DNA of 64,000 nt from Phialocephala subalpina (lineage: Eukaryota; Ascomycota; Leotiomycetes; Helotiales; Mollisiaceae), in NCBI GenBank assembly GCA_900073065.1, contig FJOG01000022.1, forward strand, positions 624,372 through 688,371, read 5' to 3'. Shown here in pieces: positions 1 through 12,100 of this stretch; position 1 is the first letter of the stretch, and each line of letters begins with the position of its first letter. The notes under the pieces are model-generated. The model was given only the letters and a program-made list of their open reading frames with translations. It was not told where the DNA came from and searched no databases. The position numbers and the translations under genes are program-made.

Positions 1-2683
1 AGTTTTTGTGGTTCTTTAGTTAGTAAAGCTTTAATTCTCTTGGATAAAAGTATAAAATTTTAATTTTAACGAATATCGATTATTTCGACGTTATTTTTAC
101 GGAACGTATTATAATTAATTCTATTATCTTTAAAGTAAGTATTTTAAATATTATGCCCTTCAATTCTATTGAAAATACTTCGATTATTATATTCGTTATT
201 TTTATTGTTTATATTTTGTTTATTATATTCGTAATCGCCGTTATTTCGATTAAAACTATTTTGTTTTTGATATAATATAAATAGCGATCGGTTTAAAGAC
301 TCGATTTAACGTGAGCTCGTTATTAAATATTTCTCGAGTTCTTTTATTTTATTGTTTTAACGTCGAAAGCGATTATCGATTTATTAGAATTGGATTTAAA
401 TATTATACTCGTGATTATATACTTTATTAGTGAAATTATTTATAGTATTTCGAGTAATTCTTAGGATTATTATAACGATTAAAATCGAGTACAATTTAGA
501 GTAAATACGGCGAATAATTAAGTTTTAGTTTTCTTTTTTATTTCGATATATAATGCGTATTTTTCGGTAATATAATTACAAACGTTATACTTAGTATTTA
601 GATTATTGGATTTATCGAATATATAGAATATAATATTAGTTTGCGAGAAGATTATAATGGGATTAACTTAGAATTCTCGAATTAATTAAACTTTCTATTT
701 ATTTAAATCGTACGATATAATTTCGATAATTTCCTCGTTTAATGTATTTAGTTAAATCGCTACTTTATTTTTCATATATAAAGGTAAAGTTAATATTATC
801 GCCTCGTCGTTATATCGATTAATTAATATAATTAAGCGCTTCGCGTATACGGCGCTTATTTAGGATAGCCCATCGAATTCGCTTATATTTAATAGTTTTA
901 AGTGTTTAATTTTACCGTTTTAATTAAAGTTACTTTTGTATTAGCGCGGTTTAATGTCTTTATTAATCGCGTTCAAGTATTTATCGTCGCTCGAGTATTC
1001 GCTTCTTTTTTGACTTTATTACTAATAAATATAGTTATTGGCGCGGCGTTACGGCCTCAAATTATCTCGATTAATATTAATTCGTTTATAAAGTATAGCG
1101 CTTTATTGATTACAGTTTAATCGTTATTAGTTTTAAATAGGAATGTTTTAATTTCCGTTTTTGAGATCGTTATAATTATCGACTCGACGATATTTTTATT
1201 TAACGTTTCGTTTTTAGTTATCGTTTTTATTAGCGTTACGATTACTTAGTATTAGTATAACCTCGTTTAATAAAGGATTTAAACGGAACTTTTGTAAGAA
1301 AGTTAAAAAAATATTTTACGTAATCGTAAGTAGTATTTACGAGTTCAATATATCTCGAGCTCGTTGACGGTACTCTTATTGTATATTCGAATCAAAAGTA
1401 AAGTATATAATTTTAATAATATTAATATCCCCTTCGTTTATTGATTTTTTTAAAATCGGATAATTCTTTTCTCCGATTTATTCGTATATCATTAAAATTA
1501 AAATTTCGTTTTATTTTTAAGCTCGCTTTAAATAAAGTATATCTATTATATTTTCTCGCGATTAAATTTTCGACGTAAAATTACTTTGTATAAAAGCTTC
1601 CGAAGATATATAATCCGTTTCGATAAATAAGTAGAGTTTACTCGGTAATATTAATAGATTATATTTTAGCGTTTATTCTTTTTCGTCTTCTTCTTTTATT
1701 ATAGACTTATTAATTTCTTTATTTTTGTGTAAATATAGCGGATATTCGAGTTATTTTTATTCTAATTTTGAATATTCGGCGCCATTATAATTACTAATAG
1801 CGTTTTTGTGATTTATATTTGATTTTAGTATTTGCGATAATAATCGCTTGTAATATTCGAAATCGTTTTAATCGCCGTAATTATTTAAGTCTAATTATTT
1901 AATACTAATTACGCTATTATCGTTATTATCGTTCGGAGCGATAAAAGATAAAGTATATTAGTATTATTAAGTTTCAAGGAAGGTTTATTTGTTTATTTCC
2001 CGTAGTACGTTTAATAGTAACGCAGTTTTTCGTCTCCGAATCTTCGTTGGTTTTAGTGCTACTAGTAAAATTATATTTAGTCGGCTAATTATAATCGAAG
2101 TAAGCGCTAAAACGTCTAATGGACTTGGCGTATAAATTGTAGACTAGTTAAAGTCACTTGGGAAAGGGTAGGAAGTTTCTAATTGGAAAGAGTTTTGATT
2201 CTATAGTTTTAATTCCGTTGATTCGAATTTCCCGTTCGAGCTTCGACATTAGTACTTTTTTCCCCTTTTAAAAGAATATTATCTACTGAGTATCGAAGTA
2301 TTTTCGAGTTTGCGCTTATTTGCTAATGCTTTAGTTTGCGTCGGTTTAGCCTCTATAAAAAGCGTAGATAGATGACTTGGATTAAATATGTAGTGACGAG
2401 TCGATAGTATCGATTCGCGGAGTCTCTTTTTGGTTTATTTCGATCGGCGCGGTGCGGCGTTGCCGTGCTTTTGGATGAGTCGACAATGTCGCGTCGCTAG
2501 AATAGTCTCTCGATCCCGATCGTAAAAACTACTAGACGTAGTCTCAAGAAGTGCTATCAAATGTAGGGTGATCGTGTCAAAGTGTGAAGAAGATGCATTC
2601 TAATTTAATCTACAACGAGCCTTAAGGGCTAGCTAGCCTAGCTTAGCCTATGATGACTAAGCCTATCACCGTGTCCCCCAACA
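1..2683. mobile_element. RIP-degraded LTR retrotransposon, right end
   Basis: The stretch is very AT-rich. TpA and CpG are abundant while CpA and TpG are scarce, the footprint of repeat-induced point mutation (CpA to TpA). No long open frame survives. From about 2140 the sequence becomes less mutated and ends in CCCCCAACA at 2683; read on the minus strand it begins TGTTGGGGG, the TG...CA boundary of an LTR. A purine-rich tract near 2160-2176 could be a polypurine tract, but this is uncertain, so orientation and the inner LTR edge are not assigned. The left end lies outside the window, so no target-site duplication can be compared; TTTCT at 2684-2688 is the candidate right copy. The element class (Gypsy or Copia) cannot be decided. 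Confidence 0.75.
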
Positions 2684-4003
2684 TTTCTCATCCGTGTTCC
2701 CATTCAGATCATAATGTGGAAAACTCCCTGTTGCATGACTTGGGATGATCCTCCTGCTCTGCGGCATCTGTAAACAGCGTGTATCATGTATAGAACGTAA
2801 AGTAGTAAGTGAACGTTTAAAGTGCCTGGTTGAAGGTGGGAGACAAGCTATGTGTAGTAGTGTGTGATCGAGTGCTGTGGGGAGCACGTAGGATGGTGAA
2901 AGTGGAATTGTTGAGAGGATGTATTTGAAGAGAGGGAAGGAGACGTGGGCGGCGGCTAGGTGGAAGACGTGGACACGGAGGACATAAGATGTGGTGGTGT
3001 ATCTAATTGATGGATGGCTGATCAGAGTATCGTATAAGGCTTGGTTGAATGTTAAAGGGAGCTGTGAGGTCGCGGAGGTTTGAGTGCTGGTTGCCGAGGT
3101 AGTGGCTTGTTCGGACGAGAGGAAAGTGCTCATTAAAGGAGTCAAGGCCATGAGTGGTGTGCCTGTTGGTAGGAAGTTTGGATCAAATCCACGAGAAAGA
3201 AGATGGGAGATCATTCCGACATTCTCTGTTGCAACAGCAGCGTGTAATGGGCTGGATATTGCGATATTTGAAGGCATCGGATCCTCGGAAATTCCGATTT
3301 GGGAATAAATCCAACTTGATGCATCAGCACCCGTTTCTAGCAATTTGTCTATCATCTCTGTTGAAGGGTGCATTGCCGCTGCAACTAAAGAGTGCATCTC
3401 ATCGCCCTTGGGATATCGGCCAAGCATCATAGCATTGGCGAAAGTCCAGAAAGGTGAAACCGTCAGAGCTCGCTGCTCAATTTCTTCTCGGGTGATTGGC
3501 GCGGTCTGTGGCAACTTCATACAGCCGAGTAACTGTTGCCTGCTCGCGACATCTCCATCGATATCAACATAGTCAGGAATGCTCGGTCGAAAACGGAGGA
3601 ACAACGCTTGATACATCTCCTGAGTCTCCATGTCGATGCCATCGGGGTCAGCGCCAGCTTTTAGAAGCAAGTCGGCATTTCCAGGTAGTTGAGAACGTAT
3701 AGCTTGAAGAAGAGGGGAGTTGATTGGATCTTGTCCCGGAGTCTCAACTGCGGCGTTGGGACCGAATGTATCTGATTGCTGCTCTCTGAGCCAACTCTGG
3801 TATTCTGCTGGAGTTGTCTTTCGGTCTGGAGCGGGCCTCGAATTCGATCGACAGGCGAGAACTGCACGAAGAATTCGAGAGTCTTTGTTTGCAGCAGCTT
3901 TCATTAATGCGGATATCCCTCGTGGCTCTCTCGAGATGCGGTGAGGGAATGCCTCTATGTATTCAGGGGGAAGCTGGAAAGACAACTCCTCTGGTTCGTC
4001 CAT
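2666..4003 (-). CDS. Ankyrin-repeat protein, C-terminus truncated by LTR insertion
   Basis: Single-exon frame of 445 codons. Several ankyrin-type units are visible, including PLLQAIRS..ADLLLKAGADPDG near residue 95, a unit with MIDKLLETGADAS, PLHAAVATENVGMISHLLSRGFDPN, VFHLAAAHVSFPLFKYIL and TLLHIACLPP. Such repeats mediate protein-protein contacts; no enzymatic domain is seen. The last native residues are NTDEK. The next five codons (CWGTR) and the stop come from the retrotransposon LTR, whose boundary is at 2683/2684. The protein is therefore a truncated version of a longer ancestor, and the missing C-terminal part is outside the window or lost. The 1.2-kb inverted-repeat element at 4093-5276 lies only about 90 bases upstream of the ATG, so the promoter may also be disturbed. 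Whether the gene is still expressed is unknown; it could equally be called a pseudogene. Confidence 0.75.
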   Translation of the reverse strand: MDEPEELSFQLPPEYIEAFPHRISREPRGISALMKAAANKDSRILRAVLACRSNSRPAPDRKTTPAEYQSWLREQQSDTFGPNAAVETPGQDPINSPLLQAIRSQLPGNADLLLKAGADPDGIDMETQEMYQALFLRFRPSIPDYVDIDGDVASRQQLLGCMKLPQTAPITREEIEQRALTVSPFWTFANAMMLGRYPKGDEMHSLVAAAMHPSTEMIDKLLETGADASSWIYSQIGISEDPMPSNIAISSPLHAAVATENVGMISHLLSRGFDPNFLPTGTPLMALTPLMSTFLSSEQATTSATSTQTSATSQLPLTFNQALYDTLISHPSIRYTTTSYVLRVHVFHLAAAHVSFPLFKYILSTIPLSPSYVLPTALDHTLLHIACLPPSTRHFKRSLTTLRSIHDTRCLQMPQSRRIIPSHATGSFPHYDLNGNTDEKCWGTR

Positions 4004-4092
4004 CTTATCGTTGGGCGAGTGAAGTCCGATGATGAGCTTTCGTGTTCGCTTTCGCTCAAGGAGCTATACTTTTTTTGATACTTTTTTTGGTA

Positions 4093-5276
4093 CAATCGGG
4101 TCACATTGAAACTCGTCACGTGATTTTTGAGACCCCAAATTTATTCTTTTTATAACTTGTTCAAAATAAAATAAAATCTTACGTAATAAAATCTTTTTAT
4201 GAAAATTTATATTAGAATAATAATATAAAACTATATAGTGTAAAAGGGTAATGGCTCTCCTAGAGGAAAACTACCCAATCTTGCATAATTGTAATAAACT
4301 CATAGGCTTTGGCAAATACTTGACTTCGCTCTCATAATTATTCGTCATACGTAGTAGGGCCAGCAAAATGGAGTGGCAGAAGGTTATTATTGTTTCTCAG
4401 AGAGCAGAAAGCTCCTTATGTACTGGAGGACACGTGGCTAGTACAAACCTCCGAAATTACTACTACAAATAGGGATTTTTGAAACAGAACAGATCGCCCC
4501 GCCACAATAGTATATATAATTATTAATAATTATTATATAATATAATATTAATAATTATATAAAAATGTGACGTGGGTGGGGAATAAGGACCGCACTAGCC
4601 AATTGAGCCAAAAGACTTCAATATTCCAAGCAATTGGAATATTGCTTATTCAACTTTATGCATCCTTTAATGAGCCGCATCACGTGATATCTCAACCACG
4701 TGCTAGCGCACACATCACAAAAAATAATTAATTTTTAATTAAAAAAGAATTGATTTCCGTTATTAAGTATATGATTTGAATTAAAAATTATTGAATAATA
4801 TAAGTATTTATATAAAGTTTATATTATTTTTAAAGTATTCTTTAAAATTATTAATAAGTACGTTTTTAATAATATTTTAAAACTTATAAATTTCATATAA
4901 AATAAGCGAAAATACGCAAAAATTACGAAAATCTCAATTTTTAAAAAGTTATTACTTTTATTTATTTTAATAAAAAATATTAAATCTCAATGAATATTAT
5001 TAATTTTTATTTAAATATTTAAATATTTTAAATAAAAGAATATTTACTACTTTAGTATTAAAGTAATTTTATATTAAAAATAATTAAAAATTAATAATTA
5101 TATAAATTTAATTTATTATATATTATATATATATATATATATTTAAGCGAAATTTCCTTTTAAAATAATATATTATTTTAAACCCGAGAGCAAATGGTTT
5201 TAATTTAGCAAAAATATAATAATTCAAAGTTAGAGCATTACGAAATCACGTGACGAGTTTCAATGTGACCCGAGTG
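4093..5276. mobile_element. Non-autonomous DNA transposon with 34-bp TIRs and TA target duplication
   Basis: The left end (CAATCGGGTCACATTGAAAC...) and the inverted right end (CACTCGGGTCACATTGAAAC...) match at 33 of 34 positions. Both ends are flanked by TA (4091-4092 and 5277-5278), as expected for Tc1/mariner-Fot1-type insertion. The interior is 1184 bases and mostly AT-rich and RIP-like, with a less mutated island at about 4240-4720. No transposase frame remains and the length is too short for one, so it is a deleted or non-autonomous copy. It separates the ankyrin gene's 5' end from the J-domain pseudogene. Confidence 0.8.
4619..4644. repeat. Perfect 11-bp hairpin inside the TIR element
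   Basis: CAATATTCCAA is followed by a 4-base loop and its exact reverse complement TTGGAATATTG. It lies in the least mutated part of the transposon. A second, AT-rich inverted repeat bounded by CCCCGCCAC and GTGGGTGGGG lies at about 4497-4581. Confidence 0.6.
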
Positions 5277-5341
5277 TACATTGAATCAAAGTTTTGATAC
5301 TATTGAATGCAGGTTCAAAAGTTTCCAAATGTGCCGGATGA

Positions 5342-6507
5342 ACACTCCCACCCTTCCCAAACCCATCTCAAGAAGCCATCAAAAAAGCCTACCACACCAA
5401 ATCCCTAGCCCTCCACCCCGACAAAAGCTCCTCTCCCAACGCTACCGCCAACTTATAAGCCCTCCAATCCGCATACGAATCTTTGATATCCGGCACACAC
5501 GCCGTCACCGTTAGCGATGCTTCCTCCCCTCCAGAGAAGAGAACAGGAGGGGGGTAGTGATTCCTAGAAAGATGACAAAATACCGCTCCGAAGAGACTCA
5601 GCATATCGAGGAACTAGCTTGGCGAAAAGAGTGTGACTTAAAGAACGCTATGAAATGGCAATCGGAACGAATCGAAGTTAGAGAACTGGAAGAACTGCGT
5701 CGTAAGATCGAAACTTACAATTCACCTTCCCCCACCTCCACATCCACAAATTTAACTTCAACTAAGAAAATTTCAAAGATATCAGAAAAAGAAGGCCGCT
5801 AGTAATCGGGGACTACACGGCGAGAGTCTAGGCTTTAGTATTGAAACAACAGAATAGGAAAGAGAGGAGGATGAGGGTTAATTGTGATGAGAAGCCGGGT
5901 GATATTGCGAAGGGGGTTGAGGATGTTAGGAGAGAGAGGGGGGAGGAGAGGAGGGATTTGGAGTTTGAGATTCCGGTTGAGAGGAGGGATCCTGGGTTGT
6001 GGGCTTTGGGGGGGTAAGGGGGATGGGGTTGGGTTTGGGTTTGATGTTAGGGGCAAGATTGCAAGGGAAATTAGGAAGAAGAAGAAGATGGGAGCGAGTG
6101 TCGAAGACATCACCTTCACTAAACAAAAGTACGCTAAAGAGACCTCATCTCATGATCAAGCAGCTCGCAAATACACAAAAGACTTCCTTAACACGCTTGC
6201 TTAAGGAGAGTCGTGTTCCACGAGACTTGTCCGCTCAGGCTGCATCCAAGATCTCGAACTCCTGCCGCAAAATATCAATTTACGGCTAGCATACTATGTC
6301 GACGAGCATGGTATCCAAGAGCTGGTTCAAGAGGCTAAAGACTTGGCGGCAATAGAAAAAGAAAGGATAAGGAAGGAGAAGAATAAGGGGAAGGGATGGA
6401 AGTATATAAATCGTACTGGGAGGCGGATGGAATGTCAAGGGGATTTTGATTTGGTAAGGGGGACATGTTATAGAAGCAAGAAATTGAAGACAGTGGGTGC
6501 TTCTTAG
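5342..6507 (+). pseudogene. Decayed J-domain (DnaJ-like) protein gene
   Basis: The frame beginning at 5342 reads SQEAIKKAYHTKSLALHPDK from about 5366 to 5425, which carries the HPD signature and helix II of a J domain (Hsp70 co-chaperone). The helix III-like ALQSAYESLI follows, but a TAA at 5456-5458 interrupts the frame, and a TAG follows the SPPEKRTGGG segment. Downstream in other frames are charged, coiled-coil-like segments: 5557-5802 (rich in E, R and K), about 6060-6204 (KKKKMGASVEDITFTKQKY) and an unbroken 78-codon stretch at about 6272-6507 ending in a stop (AYYVDEHGIQELVQEAKDLA then a lysine-rich tail). Shifts between these frames show several indels, although some could be unrecognised introns. 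The DNA transposon ends 60 bases upstream and may have removed the start. The nature of the C-terminal segment is not recognised. Confidence 0.55.
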
Positions 6508-9162
6508 CACGTGACTTATGGTCAGAGAAAGGGTTGTTGCTTGAGAAGGGTATCAAGATTGGAAATTCGAACGTAGTGGTGTATGTAGATAGCTACAATT
6601 GAACACTGTTGATGAAAATCCAAACTGCAAACTCGCAGAATAAATTTCTATGATGGCTTTGCGACCCTGGCCCTGGCTGCAAAGTGTCAGCTTGGCTGGA
6701 TTTCACAACGAGAACAGGAACAATATCAAATGATAAATGCGCTAAAAACGAAACCGAACTTTAAATCTCAGACCTTGGGGCTTTGATATGCGGAGGGAAT
6801 GATTATGAAAAACAGTTAGGGCTTCGAACGAGGCAATCATCAATTCATAGGTAGGGAGTCCTTAACTCTACAATAAGCATGCCATTCAACAACTAGCACT
6901 TTTGACGAATCCAGAAGGCACAGCCGGAACATCTGTAACAAACAACAATGATATTCAGATGATCAGATGAAAATGCCGACACATAATTGCCACTCACTCA
7001 AGGCTCTCATCAATTTACTGGCTGACCTTTACCGGAAGATCACTATTCAGACCTCACCTCCATTTGCTGACTCGAAGATCTGCACGCGACAGCCTTGCTG
7101 CCGATCTCCGAGAGTTGCCTCGCTCAAAGCTTGTCGTCCTGGACGTTTCTTAGGGTTTCGAGAATTCTGTCTGCCCCGCATTGTGTCTTCGATCCGAAGC
7201 CCCCTTGTTGGTTCGGGCACACCTCCTCAGGATTCGACCCCGATTAGGTACGAAACATCAGACAGTCACTGAGACCCAACTCTTAAAATTTCATGGAAGT
7301 TGAAAGTAATCTAGAGTTCTGAGGACGACCTGAGATCCAGAGTCGGGCATCTCACTTCCTCTTGTAAAGGATCAACCCTGCTCTCGTGTGGGGATTGGGA
7401 AGAAACTCAATGTAACCCGCTGCCCAACCCTGAATAGCGGCAGCCCTGCGCTGGATGAATATGAAAAAGTCGATAGGGGGCGCTGGTCGGTGTAGAACGG
7501 TTGCATTTTGACACCGAAGGGAGGACCCTGAAACGAAGTTGGAGAAATATAGTTTTACATGCGACGAGAGAGCCACGTCGCTGGGTCAAAAAAGTAGTGG
7601 AGTTCAAAGTGATGTCACAGAAGAATTTCAATAACGGACGATCTTAAGCAGAGGTCACTTGGCCAACTTCTGAATAGCATCGCATCTGACTGAGATGGCA
7701 ACAATGTCAAGTCACGAGGAAAGCAGGTGATGAGAAGGCCGAGTAAATTTCTTCTTTCTCCCGGCCCGGGGGGGCCAAAACATCGCAAAAGCGCGACAAA
7801 CTCACCGAGTACTTCTCCCCCCCGGAGCCAAGGCATGTCAAACGTCGGATGGCTTCTGCCATAATGCAGAGAGCGGTTCTGGCGGGGCGTTGGAAAAGCA
7901 AGTCCCTATCAGCAATGCAGCATCACGACTCCTGTTCATGCCCAAGTACCGAATTGAAGCCACTCGGGTCAGTAACATGCTGTACACTGCCACGGCCCCT
8001 CATGGTTCAGGCTGTGGCACAGTAGTGGAATGGGGCTACCTGCAGAGCGGAAGCCTAAGGAGGTGCGACGTTGAAGGGTGAGGGTGATAGGCACGGTGCA
8101 TGCGGTAGTGCAGACATTGGCATGAACGAAGGGATCAGTCTCGAATAATCATTGTGAGGCGATACGTAGACGGTGTTGACGGGCACAAGTACAGAAGAAA
8201 CACGAGCAATGAAATGTGGTTGATAATGAAGATCAAATATTTGCAGGCGGACAAAGTCAGCAATTGGGGGGGGAGAGTTGCATTGGAGTGGGGAAGTACG
8301 AGGATGTTCAGCGATTGCAGGGGTCGAAAAGGACCAGAATGACGTTCTGGAGGCGATAAACGAGGAGAAACTTTGTAAATTTACCGCTGAACATGACAAT
8401 ACCAACAACCGCCAACACCACAACCATAACCTTGCCAAACTGTACTGGATCCCGAGTACCCAACTATCCTCGAATGAGCAACGAACACCCAGTGTCCATC
8501 CAACATCCATCCAACATCCATGAGCCAGTCGCAGCGTTGACAATAGAGGTTCGAATTCTATTGACCAGCTCTGCCGCTTGGTGCTAGCTAATAAGGCGAC
8601 GACGATCCTGCTTTGGCTTCACATTTCCCCTTTTCTCTTTCTTTTGCAATATTTCCTCACGGCCTACACCCACACGCATCTCGAGTCCGATACCCTACCG
8701 CAACTCGGTCACAGGACTGTTGTCTCGCTGCACCTTACCTGACCTCACATCATCCGCAGCAGCGGGGTCGACGGCTCAAATCACCAGGCATCCACGCCCC
8801 GGCCTCGATTCAAATCTCCAAAACACGCACAATTCCCACCTGCACGTTGCACTGCAAATTTCACGATTGGCAGCCGTATGCCCGGAATCCTGGCCTTGCA
8901 GTCCGCTTGAAGTAAGTACGCAGTGCGCATTGCATTTGCATATCATCAAACTTTGTGTCCTGCGTTTTCTAGCTGCTTCGTCGCCATCGTAATGTTTGCT
9001 GACCAGCAACCCCGCTAGCAAATTCTCCAGCGTTGCAGTCCAGACCCTCGTGCGAAACTATACTCGGTCATAGCCTCGACTCGACACTCGAATCTTTATT
9101 CCTTCAAATAAATACCTTTATCAGGCCCGAAGCTAGTTTCAACAACCAGAGATACAGGCAAA
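6508..9162. other. Gene-poor intergenic region
   Basis: Only short unconvincing frames occur on either strand. A direct repeat of CCATCCAACAT units is present at about 8498-8522. The right part, with CT-rich stretches from about 8620, is probably the promoter and 5' untranslated region of the gene starting at 9163. No tRNA was recognised. Confidence 0.5.
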
Positions 9163-12100
9163 ATGACCGACAGATACAGATACGGCACCCGACGAGGGTC
9201 ACCACCCCTCTTCAACCCAGCAAGAGTTTCTCTTCCTATCAACCTGGCATACCCCGAGCAACAGCCACACCTCCACGTCGTTCCCTCTTCTCGCCGCGAA
9301 ATTGTACCTACTCCACGAAGCAGCAATAGTTCTGTGAGCAATGCTGGCACCGTCACCACCACATACAAGGTTACATCAGATACTGCTCCGAAGCACGGAA
9401 GTCACCTCCGCGAAGGGAGTCGCACAAGAAGGTCGACCATCGATAACCATAATCGTCCTACAATTGTTACCACGACCAGAGCACATAGACCGGTGGTGCA
9501 CAGCGGCGGAGGAGTCAGACCAGCGAGTCCGCTGAAGAATCCACATCGCTCGAGCGAGGAAGATTACGTTGTCACACCTGCCACCTCGTCGAGGCATGGC
9601 CATAGTCACCATCACCACAAAAAGCACTATAGCGTCACTATGGATAATGCGGATATGAGCAGACTAGCGCGCGAACGCGAAGATAGCAGACTGAGGGTTG
9701 TCCCTGTCAGAGAACCTACCTACCGAGCACGATCGAGACCAATATACAATGGCTCCGTTGTCAGACATGCAGACACAGTGGCAGATGATTATGGAGACGA
9801 TGGATACGGATATACCAACCCACAAGACTTGGTGCGATATGATTTGGATCGTCAAACCCAACCAGTGGTTCATCGTCCACGAAGGGATAGTTTCGATGCT
9901 GGCAGAAATTCCAGACCAACGAGCATCTCTGGCTATAATGATATCGTCCCACGATCCTACGATACGAGAGAGCGAGGACCACCACCAACGATGAGAGGCT
10001 TCGATAAGATTCGTCAACCTCCATATGATCAAGCTACAGTTCGTATGCCGAGACCACCTTCCCCAGGAAACTCGATGGCCCCTATGGAACTAGTTGCAAG
10101 GCCACCTCCATTTGAGCCTGTTGAGCCAATCAGACGCACCAGCGGCACACGGGCTAGACCAACCTCGTATCATGAGCGAGATCGACCAAGGGGACCGAGA
10201 GAAGATTATTACGAGGTCCGAGATGATGATAGACGGCTTCGCCATGATAGTTATGATGATCGTGTTGAGTCGAGAGGATTTGGGATACGAACGGATATAC
10301 CAGAGAGTCGGACGGCGATCCGAGGCGAGAGGCCCATGGAACATTCGGAAAGACGTGAATCAGTGTCGGAAAGGCGAGAGACGGTCAGGCCTGAGCATCC
10401 TGACAGTCGATCAGCAATCCGACCTGAACGAGTCGAGAGAGTTGAAAGGGTCGAGAGGTCGGATAGAACCGATCGAGATAGAACCGATAGGGACAGAACC
10501 GACAGAGATCGAACCGATAGAGGAGACGGCGACCGGAAAGAACACAAAGGCAGAGATGCCCTCGCTACTAGTCTCAGCATTGCTGGTGCAGCTCTGGGAG
10601 TTAATGCTATCAAGAATGCAACCCGCGATGATCGGGATCGTAAGGACAGCGATAGCGATGAACGAGAAGAACGACGCCGAAGAGACAGAGACTATGACGA
10701 AGAACCTCGAAGGCGGAGGGATAGAGATAGGGACGATCGAGAGCATGTCGACCTTGGCGGCCGAGATCCCAAGGAAAGGCGGCATCGTGATGATGATATG
10801 CCACCACCACCTCGAGATGGTCTAGCTCGCGATGTCCCACCTCCACCAAGAGATCCTCCTCGAGAATCTCGAGATTCCGCGGCTGCCCATGTGAAGGACC
10901 GCCATTCACCTGTCGACCCTACAGATCGTGAACCAAGAGAGCGACATGTATCTCGGGAAGAGGCAAGCAATAACAGGGACCGCCGAGAGCGACACAGACA
11001 ACGATCCGAAGCTGCTTCGAATGGCACTGTTGCTGAATCGTCTGATACTGGATCGGATGATGCTCAGCTCCGACCACGAAGGGAAACTCGTCCCAGAGGT
11101 AACTCTACCGCCGCTGCAGCTGTTGGAGCAGCAGCAGGCGTAGGGGCAGCTGTCGCAGCTGAAAAGGCTTTCAATCCCAAAGATACAATGGACTTGAAAG
11201 CTCTCAAGGAGGCTCTCAACTCAAAAGAAGCCGCTAAACCAAAGCCTGTCGAGTCCAAGGAGCCCTCTCGGACACCAAGGCAATCATCAACCAAGGATGC
11301 CACCGAAGTAGCCAAGATTCGCGAAGATCTCAATTCTGATCGACGCGGTCGTGATCCCCTCGCCCCTACCGAGAACAGACAGCTTCGTGTCGTCTCACCA
11401 CCTCGTGAGAAAGCAGATGACAAGCCAGTCAAAGGCATCCTTCGCCAACCACGAGAGAAGTTCCCTGAAGACCCAGCTCCTATCCGTGAAGGTGTAGCAC
11501 CACTGAAAGACGCGAAGAGAGATGGTATTCCACCCGATGCTCGCTGGACTAAGATCTCCAGGAAGCTAGTTAATCCCGAGGCGTTGGAGGCAGGCAAGGA
11601 GAGGTACGAAGCGAGAGAGGACTTCGTTATCGTTCTTCGAGTCCTATCCAGGGATGAGGTCCAAGGCTACGCCGAAGTTACCCAACGTATAAGAGGTTCG
11701 TCCCAATCACCACTTCCACATTGATATGAATATCTGACTGACCTATTTCTCAGCCGCAAGAGAAGAACTCGAAGAAATCGAAGCCGCCGAACGCCGCCGC
11801 GCCCGTCGCGAACGGCACGAACGCCACAAACGCGAACGCTCAACCGACCCCTCCCGCTCCCGTCGTCATCGTCACCGCGATCCTGACCGCGAATCATCCC
11901 GTCGCGATCGTGACCGCTCATCTTCCGAATCAGACACCACAGATGATGAACTAGACCGTGAACGAGACCGAGGTGATAAAGTATCCGATAAACCAAAAAT
12001 GCTAGAAGCGCCAAAGAAAAGAGCTACGTTTGAAGATGCGCTCATGACGGGTGGACTTGGGGGCGATGTTGCGGTTGGAAGTGGGAGTGTGGGGATGGGG

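Noticed and set aside
902..1120. 72-codon frame in the retrotransposon
   Set aside because: Lies in RIP-mutated DNA and has a biased Ile/Val/Phe composition with no recognised content.
8055..8543. 162-codon minus-strand open frame
   Set aside because: Driven by a CCATCCAACAT repeat and Trp/Leu/Cys-rich low-complexity translation; overlaps the probable promoter of the gene at 9163.
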